Source: Myxococcales bacterium SG8_38
GTDB taxonomy: Bacteria; Myxococcota_A; Polyangia; Polyangiales; Houyiibacteriaceae
DNA length: 41,777 nt
Assembly (NCBI GenBank): GCA_001303415.1
Contig: LJTN01000019.1
Coordinates: forward strand, 1 to 41,777
Reading direction: 5' to 3'
In this document: piece after piece, positions 34,957 to 41,777 of the stretch
Numbering within the stretch: position 1 is the first letter of the stretch
Layout: each line of letters opens with the position of its first letter
Made by a program: the position numbers and the translations under genes
Notes under the pieces: model-generated
Seen by the model: the letters and a program-made list of their open reading frames with translations, nothing else
Database searches by the model: none
Told to the model about the DNA's origin: nothing

Positions 34957-37688
34957 GGCACTACCTTGCTCCGTTCGAGGCGCACGGTCATACTCGCCAA
35001 CCGTTGTCGGATGCATCCAGCCCCGTTGTCGATCTAGGTGGCCTCGCACCCACGCTCGGCAGGACTTGTAGCGGGTACCTCGGCGGATATCGCCGAGCGT
35101 TCGAGGACGCGGTGCGTCGCGGCGACCCCGGAGTGCTCACGGCACGTTCGCACGCCCGGGCGCTCGACGGGTTGTTGAGCGCGCTCTTTTGCGCCGCGGA
35201 TGCGGCAACACGGGCGTTGGGAAAGACGCCGCGGGGTCGGGTCGCGTTGGTGGCAGTGGGCGGCTACGGCCGGTCGACACTAGGCCTCTACAGCGACGTG
35301 GACGTGGTGTTCCTCTCTGACGACTCCGACGACCCCTTCGTGGGCGCTCTGGCCGAAGGGTTGCTCTATCCCTTGTGGGACCTCGGCGTCGACATCGGGC
35401 ATGCAGTCCGCAGCGTCGAAGAAACCCTGAGGCTGGCTCGCGAAGACATTCGCACCACCACGACACTCATCGACTTTCGTCGCATCGCGGGACACGGGGC
35501 CCTCCTCGATGACCTGGAACGCGGGGCCCGCGAACAGGTCTTCGAACCGCACTTGGTCGAATTCCTCTCGGCGCTCGAGCACGACACGGCGCTGCGTCAC
35601 CGTCGGTTCGGCGGCAGCCTCTACTTGCTCGAGCCCGACGTGAAACAAGGCCGCGGCGGCCTGAGAGACATGGACGTCGCCGAATGGGCGGCCAGAGCGC
35701 GCTGGGGCGCACGAAACGAGCAAGACTACGTGCGCACGGGGGCTCTCCTGGCGCGCGAAGTCCGCGAGCTCGAAGATGCGCGCGAGATGCTGTGGCGTGT
35801 GCGCAATCTGCTTCACCTGCGCGCAGGCCGGCAGCAGGATCGTCTCACGTTTGGCGATCAGGAGGAAATCGCTCAGGAGCTCGGCTTCGTCGACGGGGTG
35901 ACGCTGGGAGTCGAGCAGTTCATGCAGGCCTACTATCGACACGCCCGCATCGTCGCGCTCACTGCAGAGCGAATGCTCGATCGCGCGAGACCGCGCAATC
36001 GCGCCACGACGTTCCGAAAGTTGGCGCACGGGATCATCTTGGCCGACGGCTCCATCACCCTGGAGAACCCGCAACGACTCGATGGCGACCCTGCGCTCGC
36101 GTTTCGGTTCTACCACCAGGCGACTCGCCATCGGAAGCGACCCGACCACTCGGCCCTCGACGCGATTGCACGCATCGCACCGGACAAGCGATGGAGGCTT
36201 CGTCTCCAAGACTCCGAGGAAGCGACACAGCTCTTTCTGGCTCTCTTGAAGAACGTGGACGAGTCCGCGTTTCGAAGCGGGTCGATGGTTGCCGAGCTGC
36301 ACGAAGTCGGTCTGGTTTCTGCGATGATTCCGGAATTCGAGCCGCTGGTGGGACGAGTCTACCACGACGTGTTTCACGTCTACACGGCGGACATTCACGC
36401 AATCAAAGCTTTGGAACGCTTGCAGGCGCTCACCAGGGGCGAAAGCGGCATGCGGTCACTGGCTGCGCGCCTGGCCGCGGAAGCCCCGAGGCGCATCCCG
36501 TTGTTCTTGGCCGTCTTGCTCCATTCGTTGGGGCGCACACGGGGGCGCGACCAAGAGGAGGCCGGCGCGCGAATGGCTGAAAGCGTCGCACTCCGCCTCG
36601 GACTGAGCCCCGTCGACGCTCAGCACGTGCGATGGCTCGTTCAAAATCAGAAGACGCTCTACCGCTGGGCAACGCAGCGGGACATCCACGATCCGCAGTG
36701 CCTGCGGAAGGTCGTGAGCATCGTGGAGACGCCGGAGCGTCTGCGAGACTTGTTCCTGTGCACGATCGCGATCATTTCCACCATCAACCCCGACGGCATC
36801 ACGTCGTGGAAGGCTCGTGCGCTCGAGGACCTGTACCTCGCCACGCTGGCCGATCTCGAATCGGGCAGTGCACCGATACAAACCGAGAATCGCGTGCTGG
36901 AAGTCAAGCTTCAGGCCGTGGTTGGCTTCGCGGGAGACGCCGGGCAAGCGGAGCTCCAGAGCTTCATCGACGAGATGCCGGATCGGTACTTCCTCGCGAA
37001 CCCCGTCGACGTGGTGCGGCGGCATGCGCGCATTGCCCGCGACCGCGGTGCTGAGCTGGTGACGGTGCGTGTGGGCCCGGGGCCCAGCGAGGACGTGGAG
37101 GAAATCGTGATCGTCTCGGCGGATCGTCCGGGATTGCTCGCCGACCTCACCGCCGTGTTCGCGGCGCACGATCTTTCGATTCTGACCGCACAGATCTACA
37201 CCCGAGCCCGTAAGATGGGTGACGAGGCCTTCGACGTATTCTGGGTCAAGGTGGGTGATCACACTCCCATGCCCGCACAGCTCGCCGAGGATCTCAAAGA
37301 AGACATCACCCGTCGTCTCACCAACAGGATCTCGGCGCAGGATCTCATTGCGCGTCAGAGCACGCCGCCTCCTTGGTCCGTGCGTCCGGGACCGAAAGTG
37401 TCCACGCACATCAGCGTCGACAACAATGCGTCCTCCCGATACACGGTGGTCGACGTGTTCACCAAAGACCGCGTCGGATTGCTCCACGAGATCGCGCGCA
37501 CGCTGCACGAGCTCAACTTGAGCATCGCGGTGTCCAAGGTGAATACCGAAGGGCAGAGGGTGGCCGATGTCTTCTACGTGGCGGACGAGCACGGCCAAAA
37601 GCTTCGAGACCCAGAGCGGCTGAAGCGGCTGCAACGCGCGCTGTACGACCGCATCATCGCGCTTCACGCACGAGCCGAGGTCCGATGA
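34953..37688 (+). CDS. glnD: GlnD, PII uridylyltransferase with degenerate HD domain
   Basis: GlnD uridylylates the nitrogen-signalling PII protein when glutamine is low, and normally also removes the UMP through its HD domain. The 911-residue protein has the full order. The nucleotidyltransferase domain carries GGYGRSTLGLYSDVDVV (Asp115, Asp117). The uridylyltransferase helical domain carries LLEPDVKQGRGGLRDM. The HD region covers about 480-640, and two ACT domains follow (DRPGLLADLTAVFAAHDLSI and KDRVGLLHEIARTLHELNLSI). In the HD region the canonical HD pair reads HS (524-525), the following histidine reads Gln534, a later histidine reads Gln566 and the last aspartate reads Ile607. Only His482 and His524 of the set remain. 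It starts at a GTG in the amidase stop and overlaps the TPR lipoprotein by four bases. Confidence 0.94.
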   Translation: MRHYLAPFEAHGHTRQPLSDASSPVVDLGGLAPTLGRTCSGYLGGYRRAFEDAVRRGDPGVLTARSHARALDGLLSALFCAADAATRALGKTPRGRVALVAVGGYGRSTLGLYSDVDVVFLSDDSDDPFVGALAEGLLYPLWDLGVDIGHAVRSVEETLRLAREDIRTTTTLIDFRRIAGHGALLDDLERGAREQVFEPHLVEFLSALEHDTALRHRRFGGSLYLLEPDVKQGRGGLRDMDVAEWAARARWGARNEQDYVRTGALLAREVRELEDAREMLWRVRNLLHLRAGRQQDRLTFGDQEEIAQELGFVDGVTLGVEQFMQAYYRHARIVALTAERMLDRARPRNRATTFRKLAHGIILADGSITLENPQRLDGDPALAFRFYHQATRHRKRPDHSALDAIARIAPDKRWRLRLQDSEEATQLFLALLKNVDESAFRSGSMVAELHEVGLVSAMIPEFEPLVGRVYHDVFHVYTADIHAIKALERLQALTRGESGMRSLAARLAAEAPRRIPLFLAVLLHSLGRTRGRDQEEAGARMAESVALRLGLSPVDAQHVRWLVQNQKTLYRWATQRDIHDPQCLRKVVSIVETPERLRDLFLCTIAIISTINPDGITSWKARALEDLYLATLADLESGSAPIQTENRVLEVKLQAVVGFAGDAGQAELQSFIDEMPDRYFLANPVDVVRRHARIARDRGAELVTVRVGPGPSEDVEEIVIVSADRPGLLADLTAVFAAHDLSILTAQIYTRARKMGDEAFDVFWVKVGDHTPMPAQLAEDLKEDITRRLTNRISAQDLIARQSTPPPWSVRPGPKVSTHISVDNNASSRYTVVDVFTKDRVGLLHEIARTLHELNLSIAVSKVNTEGQRVADVFYVADEHGQKLRDPERLKRLQRALYDRIIALHARAEVR

Positions 37689-38674
37689 TGAGGAGGGCAA
37701 GCGCCTCGTGGTGCTGGCCCATGATCGGCTTGGTGCTCGCTGGATGCGCCTCGAGCCAAAAGGGTGCGCCCGAAACGATTCGAGTGGAAGAGGTGAGCCG
37801 CCCTCCGGCCACACCCATGGTGCTCCAGGGGGAGCGCTTGCTGTCGGAGGGCAGGCCCGAGGAGGCGCTTCGGGTTTTCCGACAGGCGGTTGCCGACGAC
37901 CCGCAGGACGCGCGCGCTTGGCTGGACGTCGGCTTGGCTAGCGAGGGGGTGGGCGACACGGCGTCCGCCGAACAGGCGTATCGTCGTGCAACCGACATCG
38001 ATCCTCGTTTTCCAGACCCTTTCAACAACTTGGGCGTTCTGCTGCGCGAAGCCGGAAAACTGGAGCAGGCGATCGACATGCTGGAACGCGCGGCCGCGAT
38101 CGACCCGGCACATGCGGCAGTCCGTTTCAATCTCGCTCTGGCCTACGAGGACCGAGGCCGGCTCGAGGACGCCGAGAGGGAGTATCGTGCCGCGATCGAA
38201 CGTCTTCCAAGCGATCCCGTTCCGCGCATCAACCTCGCTATGATGCTCCTCGCGATGGGACGACCCGACGACGCCGCCACCGAGCTTCGAGCGGCGAGGC
38301 CCATGGTGCGTCGCGACGTGCTTCTGTCGATCGTCGTCGGCGAAGGGTTACGGCGTGCCGGATTCCCCGAGGAAGCCGTCCCGGTGCTTCGTAACGCGCT
38401 CGAGCTCGCCGCCGAGCCGCCTCCCACGGAGCTCCTCGCCGAATTGGCTCTGGCTCAGTATGCAACGGGGGATCTCGAGTCTGCGGAGGAGACCATGCGA
38501 CGCGCGCTGCGCCAGGACGAGTTGGACCCCGCGCTTCAATACGCGTACGGGTCGATCCTCGCGAAGCGCGGAGATTTCGGAAAGGCGCGTGCGCATCTGC
38601 GCCGAGCCATCGAGCTCGACCCTGACGGGCCCTATGCCGACCGGGCCCGCGCTCGGCTCGAGGCGATCAAATAG
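37685..38674 (+). CDS. TPR-repeat lipoprotein
   Basis: The 329-residue protein starts at the ATG at 37685 inside the glnD stop (ATGA). A signal peptide with lipobox LAGC (Cys21) marks it as a lipoprotein. From residue 45 on it is almost entirely TPR repeats (about seven), such as AWLDVGLASEGVGDTASAEQAYRRATDIDP and its neighbours up to LRRAIELDPDGPYADRARARL. TPR lipoproteins often assemble envelope machines; Tgl/PilF pilotins are of this type but shorter, so a pilotin function is only one option. It ends eight bases past the stop of rlmE on the other strand. Confidence 0.9.
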   Translation: MMRRASASWCWPMIGLVLAGCASSQKGAPETIRVEEVSRPPATPMVLQGERLLSEGRPEEALRVFRQAVADDPQDARAWLDVGLASEGVGDTASAEQAYRRATDIDPRFPDPFNNLGVLLREAGKLEQAIDMLERAAAIDPAHAAVRFNLALAYEDRGRLEDAEREYRAAIERLPSDPVPRINLAMMLLAMGRPDDAATELRAARPMVRRDVLLSIVVGEGLRRAGFPEEAVPVLRNALELAAEPPPTELLAELALAQYATGDLESAEETMRRALRQDELDPALQYAYGSILAKRGDFGKARAHLRRAIELDPDGPYADRARARLEAIK

Positions 38675-39254
38675 ACGGACGGAAGCCCAATCCCACCAAG
38701 AAGACTTCGTAGCTTTCGTCGCGCGTCGCCTCGGGACGTATGATCCGAACTTTGTCGAACACGGCACGCAGCGCATCCCGGGCATCTTCGAACTCGGCGC
38801 CCTGAAAAATCTTGGCTACGAATGCACCCCCCGGCGCAAGCACCGCTTTGGCCAGCTCGAGCGCCCGCATCACGAGCTCGTAGCTACGGTACTGGTCGGC
38901 GTGTCGTTGACCACTGGTTTTCGGGGCCATGTCGCTGATCACCAGATCGAACGGTCCGCCAAGCGACTCCGGGTCGGCCTCGAAGGCATCGAGCGCTCGG
39001 ATTTCGGCGTGCGCGGGAAGCGCGACCTCCGAGGCCTCTAGATCGATCCCGAGCACGCGGCCGGTCGGCCCGACACGCTCCGCCGCATACAATGTCCAAG
39101 AGCCCGGGCTTGCGCCGAGGTCGAGCACTCGCTGGCCCTTCTTGAACAAGCCGACCCGCCGGTCGATCTCCTGGAGCTTGTAGACGGAGCGGGCAGGGTA
39201 GCCTTCGCGCCTCGCGCGACGACCGTGATGGTCCTGCTTTCGCCGCCGGGGCAG
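38667..39254 (-). CDS. rlmE: 23S rRNA (uridine-2'-O-)-methyltransferase, probable CTG start
   Basis: RlmE (FtsJ/RrmJ) methylates U2552 of 23S rRNA. The frame encodes 195 residues, with the SAM motif VLDLGASPGSW, the tetrad lysine in SVYKLQEI, the aspartates in GIDLEAS and VISDMAPKTSG, a later lysine in AFVAKIFQGAEF, and a final Glu in RDESYEVFLV. The conserved N-terminus (DHHGRRARREGYPARSVYKL) lies upstream of the first ATG/GTG/TTG, a TTG at 39149, which would remove the catalytic lysine. The only near-cognate start is the CTG at 39254, which directly follows the rplC TAA and has GAGGG four to five bases before it. I therefore call the CTG start, which is inference. Annotation tools limited to ATG/GTG/TTG would report 38667-39149. 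Confidence 0.85.
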   Translation of the reverse strand: MPRRRKQDHHGRRARREGYPARSVYKLQEIDRRVGLFKKGQRVLDLGASPGSWTLYAAERVGPTGRVLGIDLEASEVALPAHAEIRALDAFEADPESLGGPFDLVISDMAPKTSGQRHADQYRSYELVMRALELAKAVLAPGGAFVAKIFQGAEFEDARDALRAVFDKVRIIRPEATRDESYEVFLVGLGFRPSI

Positions 39255-39980
39255 TTAGCCCTCTTCGGTGGTTTCCGGCGCTTGCTCGGCGGCCTCTTGC
39301 TTGGCCGGCCGTTCGGGAAGCGGAACGGCGGCCTTCTTGATGGCGCCCTTCATGGTGAGAAAGCCATTGCGCGGGCCGGGCACACCACCGTCGACCAGAA
39401 CGATGTTCTCGTCGGGCAATACCTTCACGATCTTGAGGTTGAGAATAGTGGCCTTCTTGTTGCCGTATTGGCCGGGCATGCGCATACCTCGAAGGGTTCG
39501 GCCCGGGGTCATGTTTTGGCCGATCGAGCCGCCGTGGCGCTTGTACTCGTGTGTGCCGTGGCCCACCGTTCCCGCACCGGAGAAGTTGTGCCGCTTCATG
39601 ACGCCGGCGAAGCCTCGGCCCTTGCTGGTGCCGGAGACGTCGACGAACTGGCCATCCTGAAAGATATCGGATGCGCCCAGGGTCTGACCGACTTCGAAGC
39701 GCTCGAGCAGCTCCGCGTCGATGCGGAACTCACGGACGATGCGGGGCGCCTCCACGCCGGCCTTCTTGAAGGTGCCAGCCTCGGGTTTGCGCACGAGCTT
39801 GTCGCGGCGCGAGCCGAAGCCCAGTTGCAAGGCAGCATAGCCGTCCTTGTCGGGGGTTCGCTTGCCCACCACGACGCAGGGCCCTGCCTGGATCGCGGTG
39901 ACGCGACGCACCTCCCCGTCTTCCAGAAAGATCTGGGTATTTCCAAGCTTGGTGCCGATGAGTCCGGGATTCGTGTTCAC
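39255..39980 (-). CDS. rplC: Ribosomal protein L3 outside the S10 operon
   Basis: L3 is an early-assembly protein of the 50S subunit near the peptidyltransferase centre. The 241-residue protein has the family core: LIGTKLGNTQIF near the N-terminus, then FVDVSGTSKGRGFAGVMKRHNF, GGSIGQNMTPGRTLRGMRMPGQYGN (in shorter pieces), and VDGGVPGPRNG at the end of the fold. An acidic tail (KQEAAEQAPETTEEG) follows, which E. coli L3 lacks. The start is the GTG at 39980, with GGGGGAG six bases upstream. It lies between tatD and rlmE rather than between rpsJ and rplD, so it is either a relocated or an additional copy. A promoter candidate lies immediately upstream. Confidence 0.96.
   Translation of the reverse strand: MNTNPGLIGTKLGNTQIFLEDGEVRRVTAIQAGPCVVVGKRTPDKDGYAALQLGFGSRRDKLVRKPEAGTFKKAGVEAPRIVREFRIDAELLERFEVGQTLGASDIFQDGQFVDVSGTSKGRGFAGVMKRHNFSGAGTVGHGTHEYKRHGGSIGQNMTPGRTLRGMRMPGQYGNKKATILNLKIVKVLPDENIVLVDGGVPGPRNGFLTMKGAIKKAAVPLPERPAKQEAAEQAPETTEEG
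39259..39263 (-). promoter_or_regulatory. Ribosome site for the rlmE CTG start
   Basis: GAGGG (minus strand, 39263-39259) is the end of the rplC coding sequence. It is followed by C, the rplC TAA stop (39257-39255) and CTG (39254-39252). The spacing fits translation of rlmE by ribosomes that have just finished rplC. Confidence 0.55.
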
Positions 39981-40007
39981 AGGTATCTCCCCCGAAAAAG
40001 GGCCGGA

Positions 40008-40035
40008 AGAATAGTGAGGCGCGAGGGTGAGTCAA
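40008..40035 (-). promoter_or_regulatory. Candidate sigma-70 promoter for rplC-rlmE
   Basis: On the minus strand TTGACT (40030-40035) and TATTCT (40008-40013) are separated by 16 bases, in the 86-bp gap after tatD. The predicted start is near 40001, giving a leader of about 20 bases that contains the GGGGGAG ribosome site. This suggests that rplC-rlmE has its own transcript. Confidence 0.5.
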
Positions 40036-40066
40036 GGCGGATGCCGATGCGCCGCCAGCCGCGCGC

Positions 40067-40849
40067 TCAGTCACGCAGTCCGAAGATGCGCAGCGCGTTG
40101 TCGTAAGCGGTTTGGGCCAGCGTCTCCGGGTCCTCACGGCGAAGCTCGGCGATGCGCCTCGCAGTATGAGCTACGTACGCGGGTTCATTGCGTTTTCCGC
40201 GTTTGGGAGCGGGTGCCAGGTAAGGGGCGTCGGTCTCGACCAGCAGTGCATCTGCGGGCTGCTTTCGCGCCGCTTCATGGACCTCCGCGGCGTTGGGAAA
40301 GGTCACGATTCCGCTGAATGAGGAGACGAAGCCCAGATCCAACGCGGCGGCAGCGAACCGGGCGTCCTCGCTGAAGCAATGGATGATCCCCCCGACTTCG
40401 TTCGCCCGCTCCTCACGCAAGACTCGCAGAGTTTGGTCCGGGGCCTCTCGGGTATGAATCACCAAAGGCTTCCCAAGCTCCCGGGCGATGGCGATCTGCC
40501 GTCGGAACGCTTCCTCTTGGGCGGGACGCGGAGAGTGGTCGTAGTGGAAGTCGAGGCCGGTTTCTCCGATGGCAACCACGGACGTTTCGGTGCCGGCATC
40601 GCGGATCGCATCGTAGAGCGCCTCGTCCAGATACTTCGCATCGTGGGGATGAGCTCCGACCGTCGCCGAGACCCAACCGGGATGCTGATTCGCGATCCTC
40701 ACGGCGGACCTCACCGAATCGGCGTCGCGAGCGCAGCCGATGGTCGTGATGCGGCGCACCCCGGCCTGTCGCGCACGGCCGAGAACATCGTCCAGCTCTT
40801 CGGAAAGTCGCGGGTCATCGAGATGACAGTGGGTATCGAACAGAATCAT
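40067..40849 (-). CDS. tatD: TatD-family metal-dependent DNase/hydrolase
   Basis: The 260-residue protein is a TIM-barrel hydrolase of the TatD family; relatives are 3'-5' exonucleases or D-aminoacyl-tRNA deacylase-like enzymes. Metal ligands are visible: the paired histidines of FDTHCHLDD, the Glu in VAIGETGLDFHY, the histidine in LVIHTREA, the histidine in IIHCFSED, and the Asp in LLVETDAPYLAP. It starts eight bases after the HEAT-repeat gene and is followed by rplC. The exact substrate is not clear from sequence. Confidence 0.95.
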   Translation of the reverse strand: MILFDTHCHLDDPRLSEELDDVLGRARQAGVRRITTIGCARDADSVRSAVRIANQHPGWVSATVGAHPHDAKYLDEALYDAIRDAGTETSVVAIGETGLDFHYDHSPRPAQEEAFRRQIAIARELGKPLVIHTREAPDQTLRVLREERANEVGGIIHCFSEDARFAAAALDLGFVSSFSGIVTFPNAAEVHEAARKQPADALLVETDAPYLAPAPKRGKRNEPAYVAHTARRIAELRREDPETLAQTAYDNALRIFGLRD

Positions 40850-40856
40850 CGCGCGC

Positions 40857-41777
40857 TCATTTCACAGGGTGATTTGCGTCGCGGATCGAGGCAAGCAAGG
40901 CCGCCGCTTCGCGGCTTCGCGGAGCAAGGCGCTCGAGGGCGGCCTCGTAGACCGGATGTTCCGCCCTTCGGCTTCGCTTCAGGCTGCGCAGGACATCCGG
41001 CACCAGCGAGGTCAGCTCGAGCTCACCGACCAGCTCCACGGCGTACTGCCGAGCCTCGATACGCCAGCTTCGAACCAGACGCTTGATGACGGCCGCTCCG
41101 GCGGGATCCCCCAACCGGACCAGCGCCCGAGCCGCGGCCGCGCGCAGGATGGGGGAGCGCCAGGGGTGCTTCGCCAGGCGCGTGAGCTCTTGGTGAGATT
41201 CGCGATCGGCCAAGTCCCCCAGCCCGATCGCGGCGGGCAGCGCGCGTTCGGGCCGCTTCAGGGAGGCGCGCAGCGTCGGTGCGCCTCGTGCATCACCGAG
41301 CGCGGCGAGCGAAGCCGCGGCCCCGAACCGTACTGCGTCGACGGCGTCGTCGAGCAACCCGGCGATCGCGTCGGCGTAGTGAGCGGCATTCAGGTCGCCG
41401 AGGCACTGCGATGCGAGCAAGCGCACCTCCGCGTCCGGGTCATCCAAGCCCCTCGCGATTTGCGCCGCGTGCTCGGGGCCCAACGCCGACAGGGTCCAGA
41501 TCGACGCGAATCGCATTTCCGGGCGTGAGTCCTCGAGCAGTGCGGTCGCTGCTTCGGCGCCGCGCTCCGGTGAGATCCGGCCGACCGCCAGCAAGGCCGC
41601 CTGTCGAGCCCCCGGATGCGAGTCGTCCAACCGAGCGAGCAGCAGCGACGTGGCCTCGATTGCCCCGAGCGCGCCGAGCGATTCGAATGCCGCCTCCCGC
41701 ACCGCCCCGATCGGGTCTTCGGCTAGGAGCAGCAGCCCGCGGATCGCATCATCCCGGCGCCCGGCGGGCGGCTCCGC
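40857..41777 (-). CDS. HEAT-repeat protein, cut by the window edge
   Basis: The frame is open to the right-hand end of the window, so the N-terminus lies beyond 41777; the GTG at 41702 is internal to the repeat array. At least 306 residues are visible. They consist of about nine HEAT/PBS-lyase-type repeats of about 30 residues, with the pattern D....VR..A...LG.L (for example EDPIGAVREAAFESLGALGA, DDSHPGARQAALLAVGRI and DDPDAEVRLLASQCLGDL). Such arrays bind proteins or nucleic acids; no enzymatic motif is present. It precedes tatD by eight bases and is probably co-transcribed with it. Confidence 0.9.
   Translation of the reverse strand, partial: AEPPAGRRDDAIRGLLLLAEDPIGAVREAAFESLGALGAIEATSLLLARLDDSHPGARQAALLAVGRISPERGAEAATALLEDSRPEMRFASIWTLSALGPEHAAQIARGLDDPDAEVRLLASQCLGDLNAAHYADAIAGLLDDAVDAVRFGAAASLAALGDARGAPTLRASLKRPERALPAAIGLGDLADRESHQELTRLAKHPWRSPILRAAAARALVRLGDPAGAAVIKRLVRSWRIEARQYAVELVGELELTSLVPDVLRSLKRSRRAEHPVYEAALERLAPRSREAAALLASIRDANHPVK

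Noticed and set aside
35280..36398. A 372-codon minus-strand frame opposite the first half of glnD
   Set aside because: It is antisense to the glnD transferase region, with shadow-type composition.
36456..37814. A 452-codon open frame on the minus strand opposite glnD
   Set aside because: It is antisense to the ACT and HD regions of glnD and has no recognisable domain.
37685..38674. Calling the TPR lipoprotein the pilus pilotin Tgl/PilF
   Set aside because: It is longer than those proteins and adjoins glnD, not pilus genes; kept as an alternative only.

Overview
The window is a GC-rich, gene-dense bacterial chromosome segment with no gap above about 200 bases between genes. It shows no tRNA or rRNA gene, no transposon and no CRISPR array. 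Gene content points to a Myxococcota (deltaproteobacterial) genome, probably of the Polyangia/Sandaracinaceae type. The signs are a eukaryote-like Ser/Thr kinase with an HRDVSP loop, FHA proteins with zinc ribbons, PEGA/TPR proteins, an MCE protein with a long strand-rich tail, a PilT/PilC/PilS type IV pilus set, and frequent GTG/TTG starts. This placement is inference from gene style, not from a marker search.

Layout. 1-3.7 kb: a SPOR-domain membrane protein diverges from gyrA. 3.7-6.4 kb: an Hsp70-like ATPase without a lid, followed by a small J-domain partner. 6.4-9.2 kb: hisB-hisH-hisA-hisF in overlapping order, preceded by a perfect 10-bp hairpin. 9.2-10.8 kb: a membrane protein with two FVGRGPT repeats. 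10.8-14.1 kb (minus): uppP-manC-manB, for undecaprenyl recycling and GDP-mannose. 14.1-17.3 kb: an MCE lipid-transport protein, an EI24/CysZ-like membrane protein and a secreted unknown. 17.4-20.4 kb: two tail-to-tail FHA/zinc-ribbon proteins and a Pro-rich membrane protein. 20.4-23.8 kb: an alpha/beta hydrolase and trpG-trpD-trpC. 23.8-33.7 kb (minus): purM-purN-FAD-like protein-pilT-TPR protein-Ser/Thr kinase-pilC-pilS. 33.7-38.7 kb (plus): a lipoprotein amidase, glnD and a TPR lipoprotein. 38.7-41.8 kb (minus): a HEAT-repeat protein (cut by the window edge), tatD, rplC and rlmE.

Most genes are ordinary housekeeping genes packed into operons with ATGA/GTGA overlaps. The observations most worth a second look are these: (1) GlnD has an apparently dead HD domain, with four of the usual metal/catalytic positions replaced, while the nucleotidyltransferase and ACT domains are intact. 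(2) A Ser/Thr kinase and a TPR membrane protein sit inside the pilT-pilC-pilS pilus operon. (3) rlmE has no ATG/GTG/TTG before its conserved N-terminus, but a CTG directly after the rplC stop has a good Shine-Dalgarno sequence. (4) rplC lies outside any S10 operon. (5) The Hsp70 has a disordered insertion of about 200 residues before its linker and lacks a lid. (6) The twin FHA/zinc-ribbon proteins share one palindromic TTAA stop.
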